The notes under the pieces were generated by a model. The model had not been told where the DNA came from. It worked only from the letters and a program-made list of their open reading frames with translations, and ran no database searches. The translations under genes and the position numbers were made by a program. From positions 12,451,001 to 12,515,000 of the forward strand of contig JAZGTH010000058.1 of the NCBI GenBank assembly GCA_036877525.1: DNA of 64,000 nt. Reading direction: 5' to 3'. This stretch comes from Chromobotia macracanthus (Eukaryota; Chordata; Actinopteri; Cypriniformes; Botiidae). This document shows positions 35,831 to 48,540 of this stretch, piece by piece; the first letter of the stretch is position 1, and each line of letters opens with the position of its first letter.

Positions 35831-36824
35831 CAATTCAATTCAACTTTATTTGCATAGCACTTTTACAATGTGGCCGCTTTACGGCTTTGAGATAATCCTT
35901 CCACCTGAAAAAGAAAAAAGGAAAAAAAACAAGGAAATATATACAATGATACACAGTATCAATGATATGTCAATATCTAAGTATCGAATGTCAATGCCAG
36001 ATATCTTCTATGGAGTATTAAATATCTGTTATCTGCAGTCTCCCAGTGAGCACTCCTACACGGCAACGGTGGCAAGGAATCCAAACTCCAATGATGAATG
36101 TGTGGAGAAAAAACCTTGGGAGAACCCAGGCTCACCAGGAAGGTCATTTCTCCTTTGACGCGTTACAGCTGCAAACAGTACTTCGATTAAAAGGTTTATA
36201 GATTTACAGCGTCGCAATCAGTATTATGATGTAAAGTTTTATAGGTTTGCAGCGTTGTAATCAGTTCTGTTATGATTTAAGTTTTGAATTACAGTAATGA
36301 CTAAGTTTTAATTTGGGTCTGGTGATTTTAGATTTATTTTATATTTATGTTTATGTTAGCCTGATGGCTGACATAATACAATAAGGGATATTTAGGTGAG
36401 GATGCCGATGTTAAAATGACACTGAGAGCAGCTATAACATCAGACTGCTGGTATAGACAGAATAACGTATTTTACTAAGAATATGAATATAGATTAACAG
36501 TAGCATTAGTGTAATAGGTGATAGTGGCGGTTGATTTTTTCACAGTTCCCATGGTGGTCACCCCCTCCTTTAGTCAGGCTGTTGTGAACTGTTGTAATTA
36601 ACAATATTTTAAAAAGTATAAATGTGGATAAGCTTCTTAGCATCTGAGACAGACAGCATGTGACATCTTGGAAATGTTTCTAAGGTGGAGGAATGCAGTA
36701 TGACACATATTGGAAATGTGGCTATCGAAATAGGTTCTTATCTAGCATTACACTGAGGTTCTTAACTGCAGAAGCTGGGACAATAATGCAACCTTCAAAA
36801 AGTCTGTCATAACTAGTTTAGAGC
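35829..36824 (+). mobile_element. dispersed repeat, copy C, inserted in a minisatellite
   Basis: It starts CAATTCAATTCAACTTTATT and TGCATAGCACTTTTACAATG, and later has CGGCAACGGTGGCAAGGAAT, AAACCTTGGGAGAACCC and CAGGAAGGTCATTTCTCC. This order is typical of a widespread teleost repeat. Copies A and B in this window are related. Minisatellite units flank it on both sides. Confidence 0.55.
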
Positions 36825-36985
36825 ACATACACATACAGTACATATACAGTATAATGTACACCTGTTTGATGTACACATACAGTATAACATACACCTGTGT
36901 GATGTACAGTACACATACAGTATAATTTACACCTGTTTGATTTACAGTACACATACAGTATAATGTACTTCTGTTTGGTGTACGC
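36825..36985. repeat. minisatellite, right part
   Basis: About four degenerate units contain CATACAGTATAATGTACACC and TGTTTGATGTAC, the same unit as at 35740-35830. Confidence 0.8.
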
Positions 36986-36989
36986 ATGT

Positions 36990-39900
36990 AAAAATGTAAT
37001 TAAAGAAAAGAACAAAACTCTTTTTTTTTTTTGCAGTTATTTGGTACCGGACATAAATCGAATGTTTCTTATAGGGGTATTCAGCACAGTTATTGTTTGT
37101 TGTTCAAATGTTTTGGTGGTGTGACAGGGCTCATGTTAAGTGTTTATTAAGACATAAACAATTTCAGAAATCTGGGTGGCTCACCTCGTTCTCAGGTCAA
37201 TTTCATTACACTTTAAAGTTTATTTAGTTTGATGAAATTAATTCAAGTTTGTGTTCAGCTCCGGGGGGCAGAGAGCTTTACATCAGTATCTGACGTCAGG
37301 GGGTTTGTATCTGTTGATACAATGCTTCTCTGTGTGGACACTGGTGAGCAGATGTTTGTGCTATGCCTTGTTTGTGAAAACGCTATGGCAACATCACAAC
37401 AAATATTCAGATCAAACCGTATGATATCACTCTCTTTAATTGCTACAAATTCTTGTTTTCCCTTGTTTTACCTCATCACAAACACTCTATCTCTCTCTCC
37501 TAGACACACCGAGTGAAATGACTAATGGAATTGAAGAGCAGCTCAGATCATCTTAAAGAGTGTTTGGATCTGAGCCAGTTCACACAGTGATAGATACTCC
37601 ATAGCAGAAGAACTGCATCTAGAGGTCTATTGTCTGTTACATTATTGTTTTAGGTGTTTTTGTGTGACGTGTGGATGGGACCCTAAGAGGGATCACTGTT
37701 TCCTGTTTACTGTATCATGTTCATTAAACAGCCTTTAATTAATGCAGTAGGAGCCAGAAAAAAATTAGTGTCAAATATCTGTCTGTGAGCAACAATTTGG
37801 CAAATAAAACCAAAATCACATTTCTGGCCTCCTGAAAGGCTTTTCAATGTTCAGTGTTCTCAATGTTCTCTTTAAATGCTACATTTCTCAATATGAAATG
37901 GGAAAAACGTGCAGAGATTTAATGGGTGTTTGTGTTGTAAATGTAGTGTGTAGTACAGACAGGCTGTGTGTATTGTATTGGTTTGTTTTTATTATAGAAT
38001 AAATAAGGTTGTGAAGGTTGTATTCGGTTATATTTGTTTATTTTAGTCACATGTTGAGTGTGTTGGTAACACATCTGTGTTGGTTTCGGCCACACACCAT
38101 CTCTCTCCATGAGCGGACAAAGTGACAGAGAGCCTTCTTATATAACCTTTTCCATGTGTCACTCTCAATACAAAACTCAAATGCACTGAGTGTTACATGT
38201 GTAAGACATTATCCACTGGCCACAAGCCCATTTTATCAAGTTAAAGAGAAAAATGCATTTAAAACGATATGCAAATAAATTCAATCAAATCAAAATCAAA
38301 TAAATTGATGAAAGTAACAAAAATCCTTCTCATCATTCATGAGCAAAATTTATGACAATTAATGAATTAACAATTAATGATCAGACAGTTTTTTGGTTAA
38401 ATGTTTAATAATATTTGTCTAGAGAGGTATATTTAATCTTGCTGTTTAAGTATGAAATGCAAAACAACAGATTGTAATCTTTGCAACAATATCAGTATAC
38501 AGATATACATGTGCATTATATCAGAAAGACATCAGAAGGCATACAGTGAAAGAAAAAAGAAAATGGAAGAAACAGAATTATTTATAGTAGACTTGTGTTT
38601 TCTGTAGTGTGCTTTATAGTTTTTTCTCGTTTTCTCTAGTGTATCTAGTGTTTTTTATAGTGTTTTCTGTAGTGTGCTCTATAGTTTTTTATTGTTGCCT
38701 GCTGCCTGGTCCCACATACACCCCCATCTCCACCAACAAACGCACTTTCTTATAAAACACAAATTACACACACTCCCTAAACTTAAACAGGCTGGATGGC
38801 TAATACTTTAAAGTTACTGCTGGTGTTAGTTGGGACAAACTCTGTGGAAAAGTGGAGGGCTGTGAAGCTCATAATTACACACACTGTTGAAGGAAAGTAC
38901 TGCTGTGTTTATTCTCATCTGAAATCAACAATACTGTGTTGTGCCAAGCACAGAATTAAGTTCTGCCCTTCTCAGAGACATTACCATGGTTTAGCTGCCC
39001 AATACAAAAACACAGCTGATGACTCCAACTGTATGAGCACCCAGTGTGTGTGCGTGTATGTGTGTGACTGATATGTGTGAGTGACAGAGAGTGAGTGAGT
39101 GAGTTAGTGAGTGAGACTGATTGAGCGTTAAGTGCACATAAGAGAGAGAGAGAGTGTGTGTGTGTGTGCTTGTGTGAGTGAGCATGTGCGTGAGAGTGTG
39201 AAAAGTGAGTGTGAATGAGTAAGTGAACATTGGGTTAGGGTTGTGTAGTTCAAACTCAAGTTTGACACATTTCAATTATCTTTTCATCATTTTATTATAG
39301 TCCTGTCTTTAATGTATGTCAATTGTTTCATTTTTCCAGGTGCAGATTGAAAGACTGATACTATCTATCTTCAAAGTTAAGATTCTTTGGGCAACAGTAA
39401 AAGTCATGCTTGACAAAATGTACTTATGATCATGAATACTATATTTGGAAAAGATATTGAAAAAATTGGTGCATTTCTCTGTGTGGTGTGTCTTTGTGTT
39501 GGGGGCATCTACTTAGCATTAAATGCGTCAATGCACTCTGTCATATGAACACACTGTGAGGACTTACTTAAAAGTTCTTGGTTCCAGTGCTAAAATGACA
39601 TACAGTATTAGTTGCGAGTGTTTGCCCTGTGCCTGCAGTTACCAGTGGGCTTGCTGCCTGTCTGACCTCAGGGGTGAATTATGGTGCTGGTTATTAAAAT
39701 GCCCCCAGAACCTTCATGTGTTATAACATTTGACTAGTTTTAAGAAATTCTCTTCTGACCCAGTTTTGTGTTTCTCAGATCTGCGCCCAGAGGAGACTTT
39801 GAATATAAAGCAGGAGAATGAATTATGTCAAATGAGAAAAAAAAATAGGAAAAACCATAAAGACGGGAATCTGGTCTGTTAAAAGATCATCAGAGAATGA

Positions 39901-40890
39901 GGTGCAGGTTTGTACCAAATGTAGAATTTTAAAGGATTAGTTCATCCTTCAAAAAAGTCATATTGATTGACCATTTTTTATATTGTGACCCTAAGTGTTG
40001 TTAGAGTTTAGAAAACACTTACATTATTCTTATCTAAACTCTGTTATTAATACAATCAAAGTGTTATGTAGTAATGTAAAACAGTGCAGCAGGCACTAAT
40101 GAATTATTCATTGATATAACACACAGTGTCATGCCAATGTTAATATAACACTGATCTGAATATCTCACAGAAACTCACATGACCAAATCACTTGGCAAAT
40201 CACATCCCATCCACTGCAACAGAGCAACAATCTCTAGCAATATTCCTTCTCTGACAGTTACTATAGTACAGTATAACATTGCACGTCATTACATTAAAAT
40301 GTAATGTCTGTCTAAATAAAAATAAAACAATGTTACTGTAGGAGAATTACAAGAGGTACCACCTGCGACAGGAAACATTACCTTGACACCTAGACATTTC
40401 TAAAGGACTACCAGCACAAACTTTCACACATGTTTGAGATTAAAGTCAGAAGTAATCTAAGCATTTAGAAAAAGAAAAACATTTGTGCGTTGTGGGCGAG
40501 TCTTTGTGTGTGGCTTACAGCTTCTGATGGCTGTTTTTATCTGCTAAATGACTCAGGTGAATCTGAGTGGTGATTCAGCAGGTGCCTTTTTATAATATGA
40601 GGACATTTGGTCCTCATAATGTAGTGAATAAGAGGACCACACACACTCAATACACACAGGTTGGTTGAGCTGTAAGAAAAGGCAGCATGTTGCTGTGATG
40701 TGAGAGGATGAGCTATTAAGATTTTAGAACAGCAGTTGCTTCCTATGAAGAGTACTCCATATCAGCCATGACTTATCTAATGCTGCCCTTCTAGCTAGTT
40801 CATAGGTGGGTCAGAGAGAGAGGTGGGTCACTATAGGTTTCAGATCACAGCCATTTTCCCAGAGTTCCTATTAATTTGAACATACCACAG
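36990..40890. other. intergenic with simple repeats
   Basis: AT-rich. GT/GA simple sequence lies at about 39045-39230. A perfect CRE-like TGACGTCA lies near 37290. Short repeat pieces with GGACATTTGGTCCTCATAAT lie near 40600. No gene was recognised. Confidence 0.45.
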
Positions 40891-41035
40891 AGAGTGAAAG
40901 TGACATATTTGTCAATGTATGGTAACCCATACTTGAAATGTGACCTCTGCATTTAACCCATTCAGTGAGTAGTAAACACACACACACCCAGAGCAGTAGC
41001 AGCTAACACTGCAGCGCCTGACTGTAGGAATTGAA
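40890..41035 (+). repeat. dispersed fish repeat (GGTAACCCATAC type), partial
   Basis: GTATGGTAACCCATACTTGA, CTCTGCATTTAACCCATTC, ACACACACCCAGAGCAGTAG and CTGCAGCGCCTG appear in the order found in a widespread teleost repeat, which is truncated here. Confidence 0.55.
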
Positions 41036-41039
41036 TCTG

Positions 41040-43422
41040 CTTTAAACTGTCACTATAAACTGCTCAGCAACAGAGACTCTGTCACTGAAATCTTTTGAAC
41101 CTTTTAATTTTTAATAGATAGCAAAATAACTTTTACTTTTACCAAAGCACAGATGTTTTTTTTTCCAATTTCATTATAAAGCTGAACTGCAGTCAGTCTA
41201 TTATCATGTCGAATTACTTGGGTGAGTGGCTGTGCAGATAAATCTCTCAGGCGAACTACATGAGATGGCACATATACGACATTACATTCACATTTACATC
41301 CCATATGCAATTAAAATAGAGATGCATGAACAAACTCACATTGTCCCAGCACTAGTAAGCATACAATCAATAAATAATGTATGAAACATATAACCAGACA
41401 ACCCAGATGAATTAAGAATTTCAAATACTAGTTAAGCCTCCATGAGTCACAATCTCAGCTATACTATAATGCTGCTATGATGTGAGTACATTCACTGTTT
41501 GATTATGTAGGTCTCAATAATATGATGCAGGGATTTACCATAGTGACACCATGAATATTTCTAAACAGCAAGTATTTTGTTGCATTGCATCAGCAAAATT
41601 CACCTAAATCAGTACTATGTGTGTGTGGGCCAATTCAATTCAGCCTCTTGTAGGGCGTGGTCAATTAGACTAGATCATAAACTGAAAGGGAGCCAATTCT
41701 TAATTTCTAAATTTCTGAACCCTGATAGACATGCAATCTTCTTTCATGTCATCTTGCAACATGACATGAGGCTTTGCATCACCTTTCATCAACTCTTGTT
41801 CGAAATTTATTATTGATGTCAATTTCTGTGCAAGGTTCTGATGTCTCAAATCAATGAGATCTAACAATTCATTATTATCAATGGTTGCTAAGGAGTGAGG
41901 ATGGAAATGCACCAATTGGCGGAGTGAGGATGTGAAATTGGCCTTATGTCAGGCCAAGAGAATGTGACTATATTTGATATTTCGCGTTTTTTCTGTAAAC
42001 ATTGGCCTGGGCAAAATCTCATTCCTGCAATCACACGTCTTTTCTTTGTATTTCACAGTCAACATTCAATAAAAAAAAAACATTGACGTTTTCCCAGTCT
42101 TCAAACGTCAATGTTTTTTTTAAACAACACAATTCTCTAATCTTGACAAATTATGGCATGATGTGTGTGGTGTGGAGAACAGAACTCGACAAAGATAAAA
42201 TCTTTAAAGATAATACATTTGAAGTTTAGCAGCAGCTACAGGTTTTCCAACAGTATAGATGATTTAAACATGTTTAGAGCTGTTTGTTAAGCCAAGCTTC
42301 ACTACATATCACAGCTCATGTTGAGTTTAAACAGCAAATGTTTTATAAACTCATCCTCCACTGTTTGGAGTCTGACGAATCCCACAGAGCTGCAGGAGTC
42401 AAAACTAGAGAGCACAATATCCTGGCAAACACCCACAACATCCAAGAATTGTTACACAATTATATTTACTTCAAAGAATGTAAAGCTAAGGGGCCAGGAA
42501 CCAAATCCCAACATAGGCTGGACATATCAACAGGGCTCCAACTTCCATCATTTCATTCATTCCATTTCATTTCATTTTCCTCTGCTTTTGTTCTAATAGT
42601 TCCACTCCAGTTGTTCATTTGTTTTATCTTTGCAAAGTTGAATCATTTGCTCTCTGCTTATTTTCTAGCACTTGATGCTTCAAAACTAACAATGACTCCA
42701 AACTTGCCATTCAACTGATGTGTGAACCGTGTGAATTAGAAGGAGCTGCTGCTTGATGCAAATACTTTCATTCTATGTTGAAGAAAGATCTGCTGTATGC
42801 CACTGTATGTATCTATGTATGTGTCTTACTGTAACTATGTTCAGATTTTCGAGACACACAAAATTAAAGCAACAAAGTAATCTGATTTGAACTTAAAATG
42901 AGGTTGTGCACATTTCCAATGAAGTCTTAAAACATGTGGGTTTCAAAAACTCATCAGTGTCTCATAGGTGTTTCTGCAGCACTCCTGTAAGGATCAGCAG
43001 TAAATTCCTATGAGTATCTGACCAATTAATGTTGTGATTGCCAAAATCAGGATCAAGCATTCTAGATAAAAATAAATAAATACCTTTTTGATATATAAAT
43101 ATTAACACTTGTTCAGAGTAACAGGGCAGGGACTGCCAACCTAGTAGTATAAAATATATAGAGTATTATGTTGATGTAGTCTTTTCTAAGCAAAACGGCA
43201 AAACCTAAACTCACAGACCTGAGACATAAACATTCAGTTGCTCTTCAAAGCTGGACAAAATACATGTTTATTGTGTGTGTCAGACATGAGCTAACCTCAT
43301 GAGCTGTTTGTCCTAAACACATCATTTATTCCACTAATATTTAAGGCAACTGGTAAAAAAAAATACAGACAGTTTTCAGAGGGGCACTGTGCTCCTTTTA
43401 TTCATAATTGTACTATTAACTG

Positions 43423-43470
<48 letters not shown>

Positions 43471-44520
43471 CTGGAAAGGGAAAGTCTGTTTACTGTCACC
43501 AAATCATATCAACTCATTTGTAGATGTCTTCTTTCTTCAAAATGTAGTATATTTTCAATTGTTGGTTTGCCTCATTGAAAAGATTATTGTTGTACAACAA
43601 AATTAAAAAATACAGACAATAGATTACATAAGGACAGATATAGTTCTGTGGTCCTACTCCTGAAGGGCCAGTGTGAAGCTATGTATGTGAAGCTATGTTT
43701 CCTCACCAATGAAACCACAACCCACATTTAATCCCCTTTAATGTAATAGTAATCTACTGTTTTGCATATGAGTTTGGCTGGGGTATTTTATCAGAGGGTA
43801 AGAGTTTTTGTCATTGAGCCATAGTCAGTTTGCTTTCAGATTTAAGCTACTAACCCACTTTCCATTGCACCACATACACACACTATAGTTGACCTTCTGG
43901 TATTTATTTACAGACAGGATATATGTAATCTGTAAATGGTGTAATTATTATTAAATTATCAAATATAAATTACTTGATATTATTTAAGCATTATTTAACC
44001 TTGCCATAGTGAATAGTGGTCTGGAAGACAGATTTCTTGTGTACTTGCTTATCAATGAAATTTTGTTTATTTAGAAACAAAACATTTTTACATATATAGC
44101 TTTAAATATGCTAACAATTACAGTAAAATGACAGTGAGTATGCATTAGAATCCTTTCCTTAAAACACAAAACATACTTTTAAAAATGCTGTTGTTTAGTG
44201 CCCTGGAGCAGATCACCTTTGGAGCAGTACAGACTGGCATACAGATAGTACAGATAGATAATTCAGATGGGAAATGACACTAATGTCAAGAGACCAAATG
44301 CAAAACCAGACCAGACATCTCAAAGCTTTACCTATGCCTCATATTCTGACATACTGCAGTCGGTCTTAATATATAAGCACAGGTGAATGCAGCAGCTACC
44401 CAAAACCCAGAGCAACATAATGCAAAGCCTCTACTGATATAGAGCAGCTAGGATAAACATTAATCTTTACAAAATCAATTCAAATGCCCCTCACACAAAT
44501 ACATGTCCCTATTTAGTATG
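41040..44520. other. intergenic, no gene recognised
   Basis: AT-rich. A (TA)n(CA)n(TA)n microsatellite lies at about 43424-43471. No coding exon was supported. Confidence 0.5.
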
Positions 44521-44524
44521 TGTT

Positions 44525-44669
44525 CCTGTAGCTCAACTGTTAGAGCATTGTGTTAGTAGCACAATGGTTGTGGGTTTGATTTCCAGAGAACACACATACC
44601 AATAAAATAGATCAGTTAAATGAACTGTAAATTGCTTTGAATAAAAGAGTCTGCCAAATGCATAAATGT
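44525..44669 (+). mobile_element. tRNA-derived SINE with L2-like tail (V-SINE-like)
   Basis: The head has an A box (TAGCTCAACTGTTAGAGCA) and a B box (GGTTGTGGGTTTGATTTCC). It is followed by AACTGTAAATTGCTTTGAAT and GAGTCTGCCAAATGCATAA, the L2-like tail. It is diverged and has no intact cloverleaf. Confidence 0.8.
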
Positions 44670-44849
44670 AAGTATGTCTATACATATCAAGTATTATGAT
44701 ATAGATCATGCAGTTCTCCTTTAAAACCTACAACAAGATGGATAGTCTTAACATAATAACCCTTAAGAAAAACACTTTGTTTGGAGTCTTTGTTAAAGGT
44801 AAAACTTTCTGTATATTGATATGTCACATCATCTTCAGTGTAGATGGGC

Positions 44850-45100
44850 GGTTACATTTCACAGACGTCGGCCAATGAACGCAAAGTTTAGCGCGAGAGG
44901 GGGCGTGTCTACAGTCATGATAGTTTCAGGAACTGAAAGCTAGTTATTAATCAATAACTATCTGAGCAGAAAGGCTTACAGTCGGACTGACAGCAGACGA
45001 GCAGACGAGCAGACGGAGCTCTACAGAGAGGACGCGATTCATTTTACTTTACAGCTCGTACAGAGACACACACGTGACGTCGGTAACCGAGTCGCGATCG
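44850..45100 (+). promoter_or_regulatory. Jun gene promoter and 5' UTR region
   Basis: A CpG-rich patch contains GACGTC (44865-44870), a CCAAT box (44872-44876) and a TGACGTC half-CRE near 45076. These suit an inducible AP-1/CRE-controlled immediate-early gene. The exact transcription start cannot be seen. Confidence 0.45.
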
Positions 45101-45205
45101 ATGTCATTTTTACTCTGTGATTAATCGCGACGCGTCGAGACGCTCTTGACATATTGAATGTTTCTGATCACGCAGGCTTTCCTCACGCGTGTCCACCTAT
45201 ACACT

Positions 45206-45594
45206 GTAAGTCTGTCTCTGTCAAATAGTTTTGGATTTTTACGGATATGTTGTGAAATTAATGAGAAAGTATGTGATCTCTGTTTGGATGAAAGTCATAC
45301 TAAACGGAAGCAGAATGTCATTTCCTCGTTTCATCATTTGATTTACATTGTAATCAATAGCTTTACTTTAGATGTTTGTGTAAACGGTTGTGTTAGCGTT
45401 GGGACAAATCGTAACAACTAAAACTGTATACGTTCATTGTTTTGTTTCTATGTGTTTCGATTCAAAAACAGTTGATCACCTATACACTTACACATAACAA
45501 TTCTTAGAGCGTGTATTTCCCCTTTTCCATTATACATTTTTAAAAATCCCCCACACACATACAACCATCACATGTTTTTCTGTATCTTTTGTAG
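45206..45594 (+). other. probable 5'-UTR intron of the Jun gene
   Basis: A strong donor (ACACT|GTAAGT) at 45206 and an acceptor after a T-rich tract (TTTTGTAG) at 45594 define a 389-base intron between the CpG-rich leader and the coding exon. Vertebrate jun genes are usually intronless, so this needs transcript support. Confidence 0.4.
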
Positions 45595-45719
45595 GTTTTA
45601 TATTGAATATTCCTGAATGCCAAAGCCTTCTGAATTTAGGCAACTTTGATCCTTTTTTTTCCATTCTGGGCGGAGTATATGGGTGAACATTTAGAGCTCC
45701 TTTAATTTCTGATCAAATT

Positions 45720-45755
45720 ATGAAGAAGTTGTTTTGCTTTGTCAATGACGGATAG
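45720..45755 (+). promoter_or_regulatory. upstream ORF overlapping the Jun start codon
   Basis: ATG at 45720 opens an 11-codon frame (MKKLFCFVNDG) ending in TAG at 45753-45755, so it overlaps the Jun start at 45745 in another frame. Two further short uORFs lie at 45617-45649 and 45679-45705. They would be expected to lower initiation at the main start. Confidence 0.5.
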
Positions 45756-46770
45756 GATGGAAGCACCCTTCTATCACAATGATAGTGTTACAAACTTCCA
45801 TATTCCAGATTATGATCGATATCAAGGCCACAAGATGATGGGCAAAAAGAACATACCACATAATTTCTCAAATGGTGTGGGCAATACCTCCAGCTTAAAA
45901 CTGTTGCAAGGACAAACTGGGAACAATAACAACATCATTCCAAATAGCCTCAGTTTGAGCACCAATCCTAACAGCTTGCTGATGTCCTCATCAGATGTGA
46001 ACCTCTTAAAGCTTTCGTCTCCAGATCTGGAACACCTGATTATCCAGTCCAACCAGGGAGTGGTTACTACAAGCCCTGCTCCAAACACATCTACTAATCC
46101 TTTCATATACCAAAACCAAGCCACAAATGAAGAGGAAGGATTTGCTGATGGGTTTGTCAAAGCTCTGGCTGATCTACACAAACAGAACCAACTGGTTGGA
46201 GCACCAATGTCCCCTTCCTCCTCAATCCAGGGATCCTACCAGAGGAACCTCCTATCTAGTGATGAAATGCCAATTTACACTAATTTAAGCAGCTATACAC
46301 CCAATCAGATATCAGCCTCTTACCCAGGCGGGCAGATTGGCTACAACTCTGCAGGCCATGGCTCTGCTCATGGCGGTCAGGATCATCACCCTGAAGGAAG
46401 GGGTCTGGATGCTCCCCAAACGGTACCCGAGGTCCCTCACCCTCCCGGGAGCGACCCCACCGGTACACCTCCTTCGCTCTCGCCCATTGACCTGGAAACC
46501 CAGGAGAGAATTAAGGCAGAGCGCAAGAAGCTGCGGAATCGTATCGCTGCCTCCAAGTGCCGCAAGAGGAAACTGGAGAGGATCTCACGACTGGAAGAGA
46601 AAGTCAAGGTATTGAAGATGCAGAATTCTGACCTTGCCTCTACTGCCAGTATCCTGAGAGAGCAGGTGGCTCAGCTCAAACAGAAAGTCATGAGTCATGT
46701 TACTAATGGATGTCAGATAGCCGTCAGCTCAGGCACCATGGCAAAGAATGGGGAGAGTACCAGCTGTTGA
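45745..46770 (+). CDS. Jun-family AP-1 bZIP transcription factor
   Basis: Nuclear AP-1 subunit that dimerises with Fos/Jun/ATF partners and binds TGAGTCA-type sites. It has a single coding exon of 341 residues, as usual for jun genes. The start MTDRMEAPFYHN aligns with the MTxKME start of c-Jun. The bZIP is complete: basic region RNRIAASKCRKRK (265-277), Leu heptads at 283, 290, 297, 304 and 311. Also conserved are EEEGFADGFVKALADLHKQN (129-148), PIYTNLSSYTPN and TPPSLSPIDLETQERIKAER. In the transactivation region LLKLSSPDLEHLIIQ keeps the second JNK serine (S92-P93). The first SP site is replaced by SSSD (81-84), and the N-terminal docking region is diverged. A SUMO-type KxE before PQTVPE is absent. 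Features are mixed between Jun and JunB, so the paralogue is not assigned. It lies between rnf170 and thap1. Confidence 0.95.
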   Translation: MTDRMEAPFYHNDSVTNFHIPDYDRYQGHKMMGKKNIPHNFSNGVGNTSSLKLLQGQTGNNNNIIPNSLSLSTNPNSLLMSSSDVNLLKLSSPDLEHLIIQSNQGVVTTSPAPNTSTNPFIYQNQATNEEEGFADGFVKALADLHKQNQLVGAPMSPSSSIQGSYQRNLLSSDEMPIYTNLSSYTPNQISASYPGGQIGYNSAGHGSAHGGQDHHPEGRGLDAPQTVPEVPHPPGSDPTGTPPSLSPIDLETQERIKAERKKLRNRIAASKCRKRKLERISRLEEKVKVLKMQNSDLASTASILREQVAQLKQKVMSHVTNGCQIAVSSGTMAKNGESTSC

Positions 46771-48540
46771 AACAACACAAGGTGCTAATAGGGTGTTTTT
46801 CAGAACTTTCTCTAAATCTCCTGCCAGCACTTTCACACACTTTCTCTGTATGCCTCAACTGTGTCTCACTTCTTCTCACCGCTGAATGAAATGACACAGT
46901 AAAGCAGCAGAAAGTGGGGAATGGGGGAGACAGGGGAAGACCCATCGCGCCTGACACATGAGAGAGAGAGAGAGAGCACCTCTGTTTAGAGGCTTTCTGT
47001 TTGTCTGTCTGTCAGTTGTATCAGCTGAACTATATGTGTTTTATATAATGTCTAACAATGTGCACTATTATTTCAAACATTTCCAAAGAAACATAAACAC
47101 ATCCATATGAAAAGAAAATGTTTGGAATTGATGCCCTGTGTGCCCTGTGTGTACCTTTGTTTGAAAATGGAACACTGCATATTTGGAAAAGAATGAATCC
47201 TTTTATACTGCTTTATCATGTCTCATGTATTCTGGTGAGTTTAAAGAAGTCTCTTGGTTTAACTGTCGCTTTGTCCCAGTAACATCATAACAGCTTATTG
47301 TTTGTTGATTCAATATTGGGCGATTGGTAAATTGGTTGGTAAAAAAAAAATATATATATATATTTGCAAAAACAATGGGATATTATAAGCAGTTTTGCAG
47401 ATAGATAAAGATGCTGGTACTGTGCTGAACTTTAAATGGTACCTGTTGCCACTTTTGAGTTGGAAGTTCCTGAACATTCCCATTGTTTTTAACTGGGAGA
47501 ATCTCTAGAATCTGAAAAATATTAATGATAATAGTGTGGTTAGTCTTCTGATGGCTTTTGACAGGTAGAGATACAAGATTCAACACAAAAAGCTGAAACG
47601 AAATGAGGATGACATGGAAGTTTTTCGTTCAATAGAATTGAAAGATGCATTTCTTTCAACGCATTTCTTATGTTTTAGTTATATTATTGTTTTGTAAGAA
47701 TTACGAAGCTATTTTATTTATACAGAAGTTGTATTTATACTCTGTGTGGAGAGGAAGAAAGATGTGGGAATACTAGTGTCTTATCGACACCTTTTTCAGG
47801 AACTACATGATTGCACATAAATGTAAAACATTAAATTATATATTTATCATCTGTGACAATTTAAGTGCAATTACATATGTTTTTAGTATGTAAAAGTACT
47901 CAATATACATAGATAGATAGATAGATAAACACAATAATAAACAATATTTATTTTTTGAAACTCAAAAAGGTTTTTGATGTCACAAATGTATTGTATTTTT
48001 GTACTGTTGCTGTTGAGTTTTTTTGCCACACCTACTGTACGTACATGTGTTCTCATCAGCAATTTCCAGTGTTTAAGTTTTTAATGAATCAATTCATTAA
48101 ACGTTCCAGCATCCTGCAGATAGATCAGTATCCTGCAGTATGCTGCAGTACGACACAGACTGCAGCCTCACTCTGTCCTGTTGTTTTATGCTTTATCAGT
48201 GTTGTGTTTCATTTTAGAAAAGCTACATTTTAAAACTAAGAAAATAGACTACAAATCCTTTATCTTTACCATGTGTCATATAAACTGGATCTTTGAATGA
48301 TGAAAATAATTTGATAGTCTATTAATCAATTTACTGTGTTTACATTGTGCGTTGTAAAGCATTGTGTGTAATTACAGCAACTTGTTTGTTACAGTGTGTC
48401 CTGATATGTTTGGCCTAGTCAGAGGTGACGTGCCTCTTGTGTTATTAGTCCATTTATTTACTACTTCGCAACATGCAGTCTTTAAGTGTTGTTTATTGTT
48501 TCCATGTTGTTTTTGTTTTTTTTATCATCAATAAAAATGG
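46771..48540 (+). other. probable Jun 3' UTR
   Basis: AU-rich sequence after the Jun stop, with an (ATAG)n tract near 47911. AATAAA at 48530-48535 could end a 1.8-kb 3' UTR. AU-rich 3' UTRs suit unstable jun mRNAs. The extent is inferred. Confidence 0.4.

Noticed and set aside
37229..37516. 95-codon plus-strand ORF next to a CRE-like TGACGTCA
   Set aside because: No recognisable domain, splice partner or coding bias strong enough to call.
39045..39230. GT/GA-rich tract that might look like a CRISPR-like or spaced repeat
   Set aside because: Simple sequence with no regular repeat-spacer structure; eukaryotic context.
44525..44600. tRNA-like sequence with A and B boxes (also at about 33335-33411, minus)
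   Set aside because: Followed by a SINE body and L2-like tail, and the cloverleaf is not maintained; called SINE heads.
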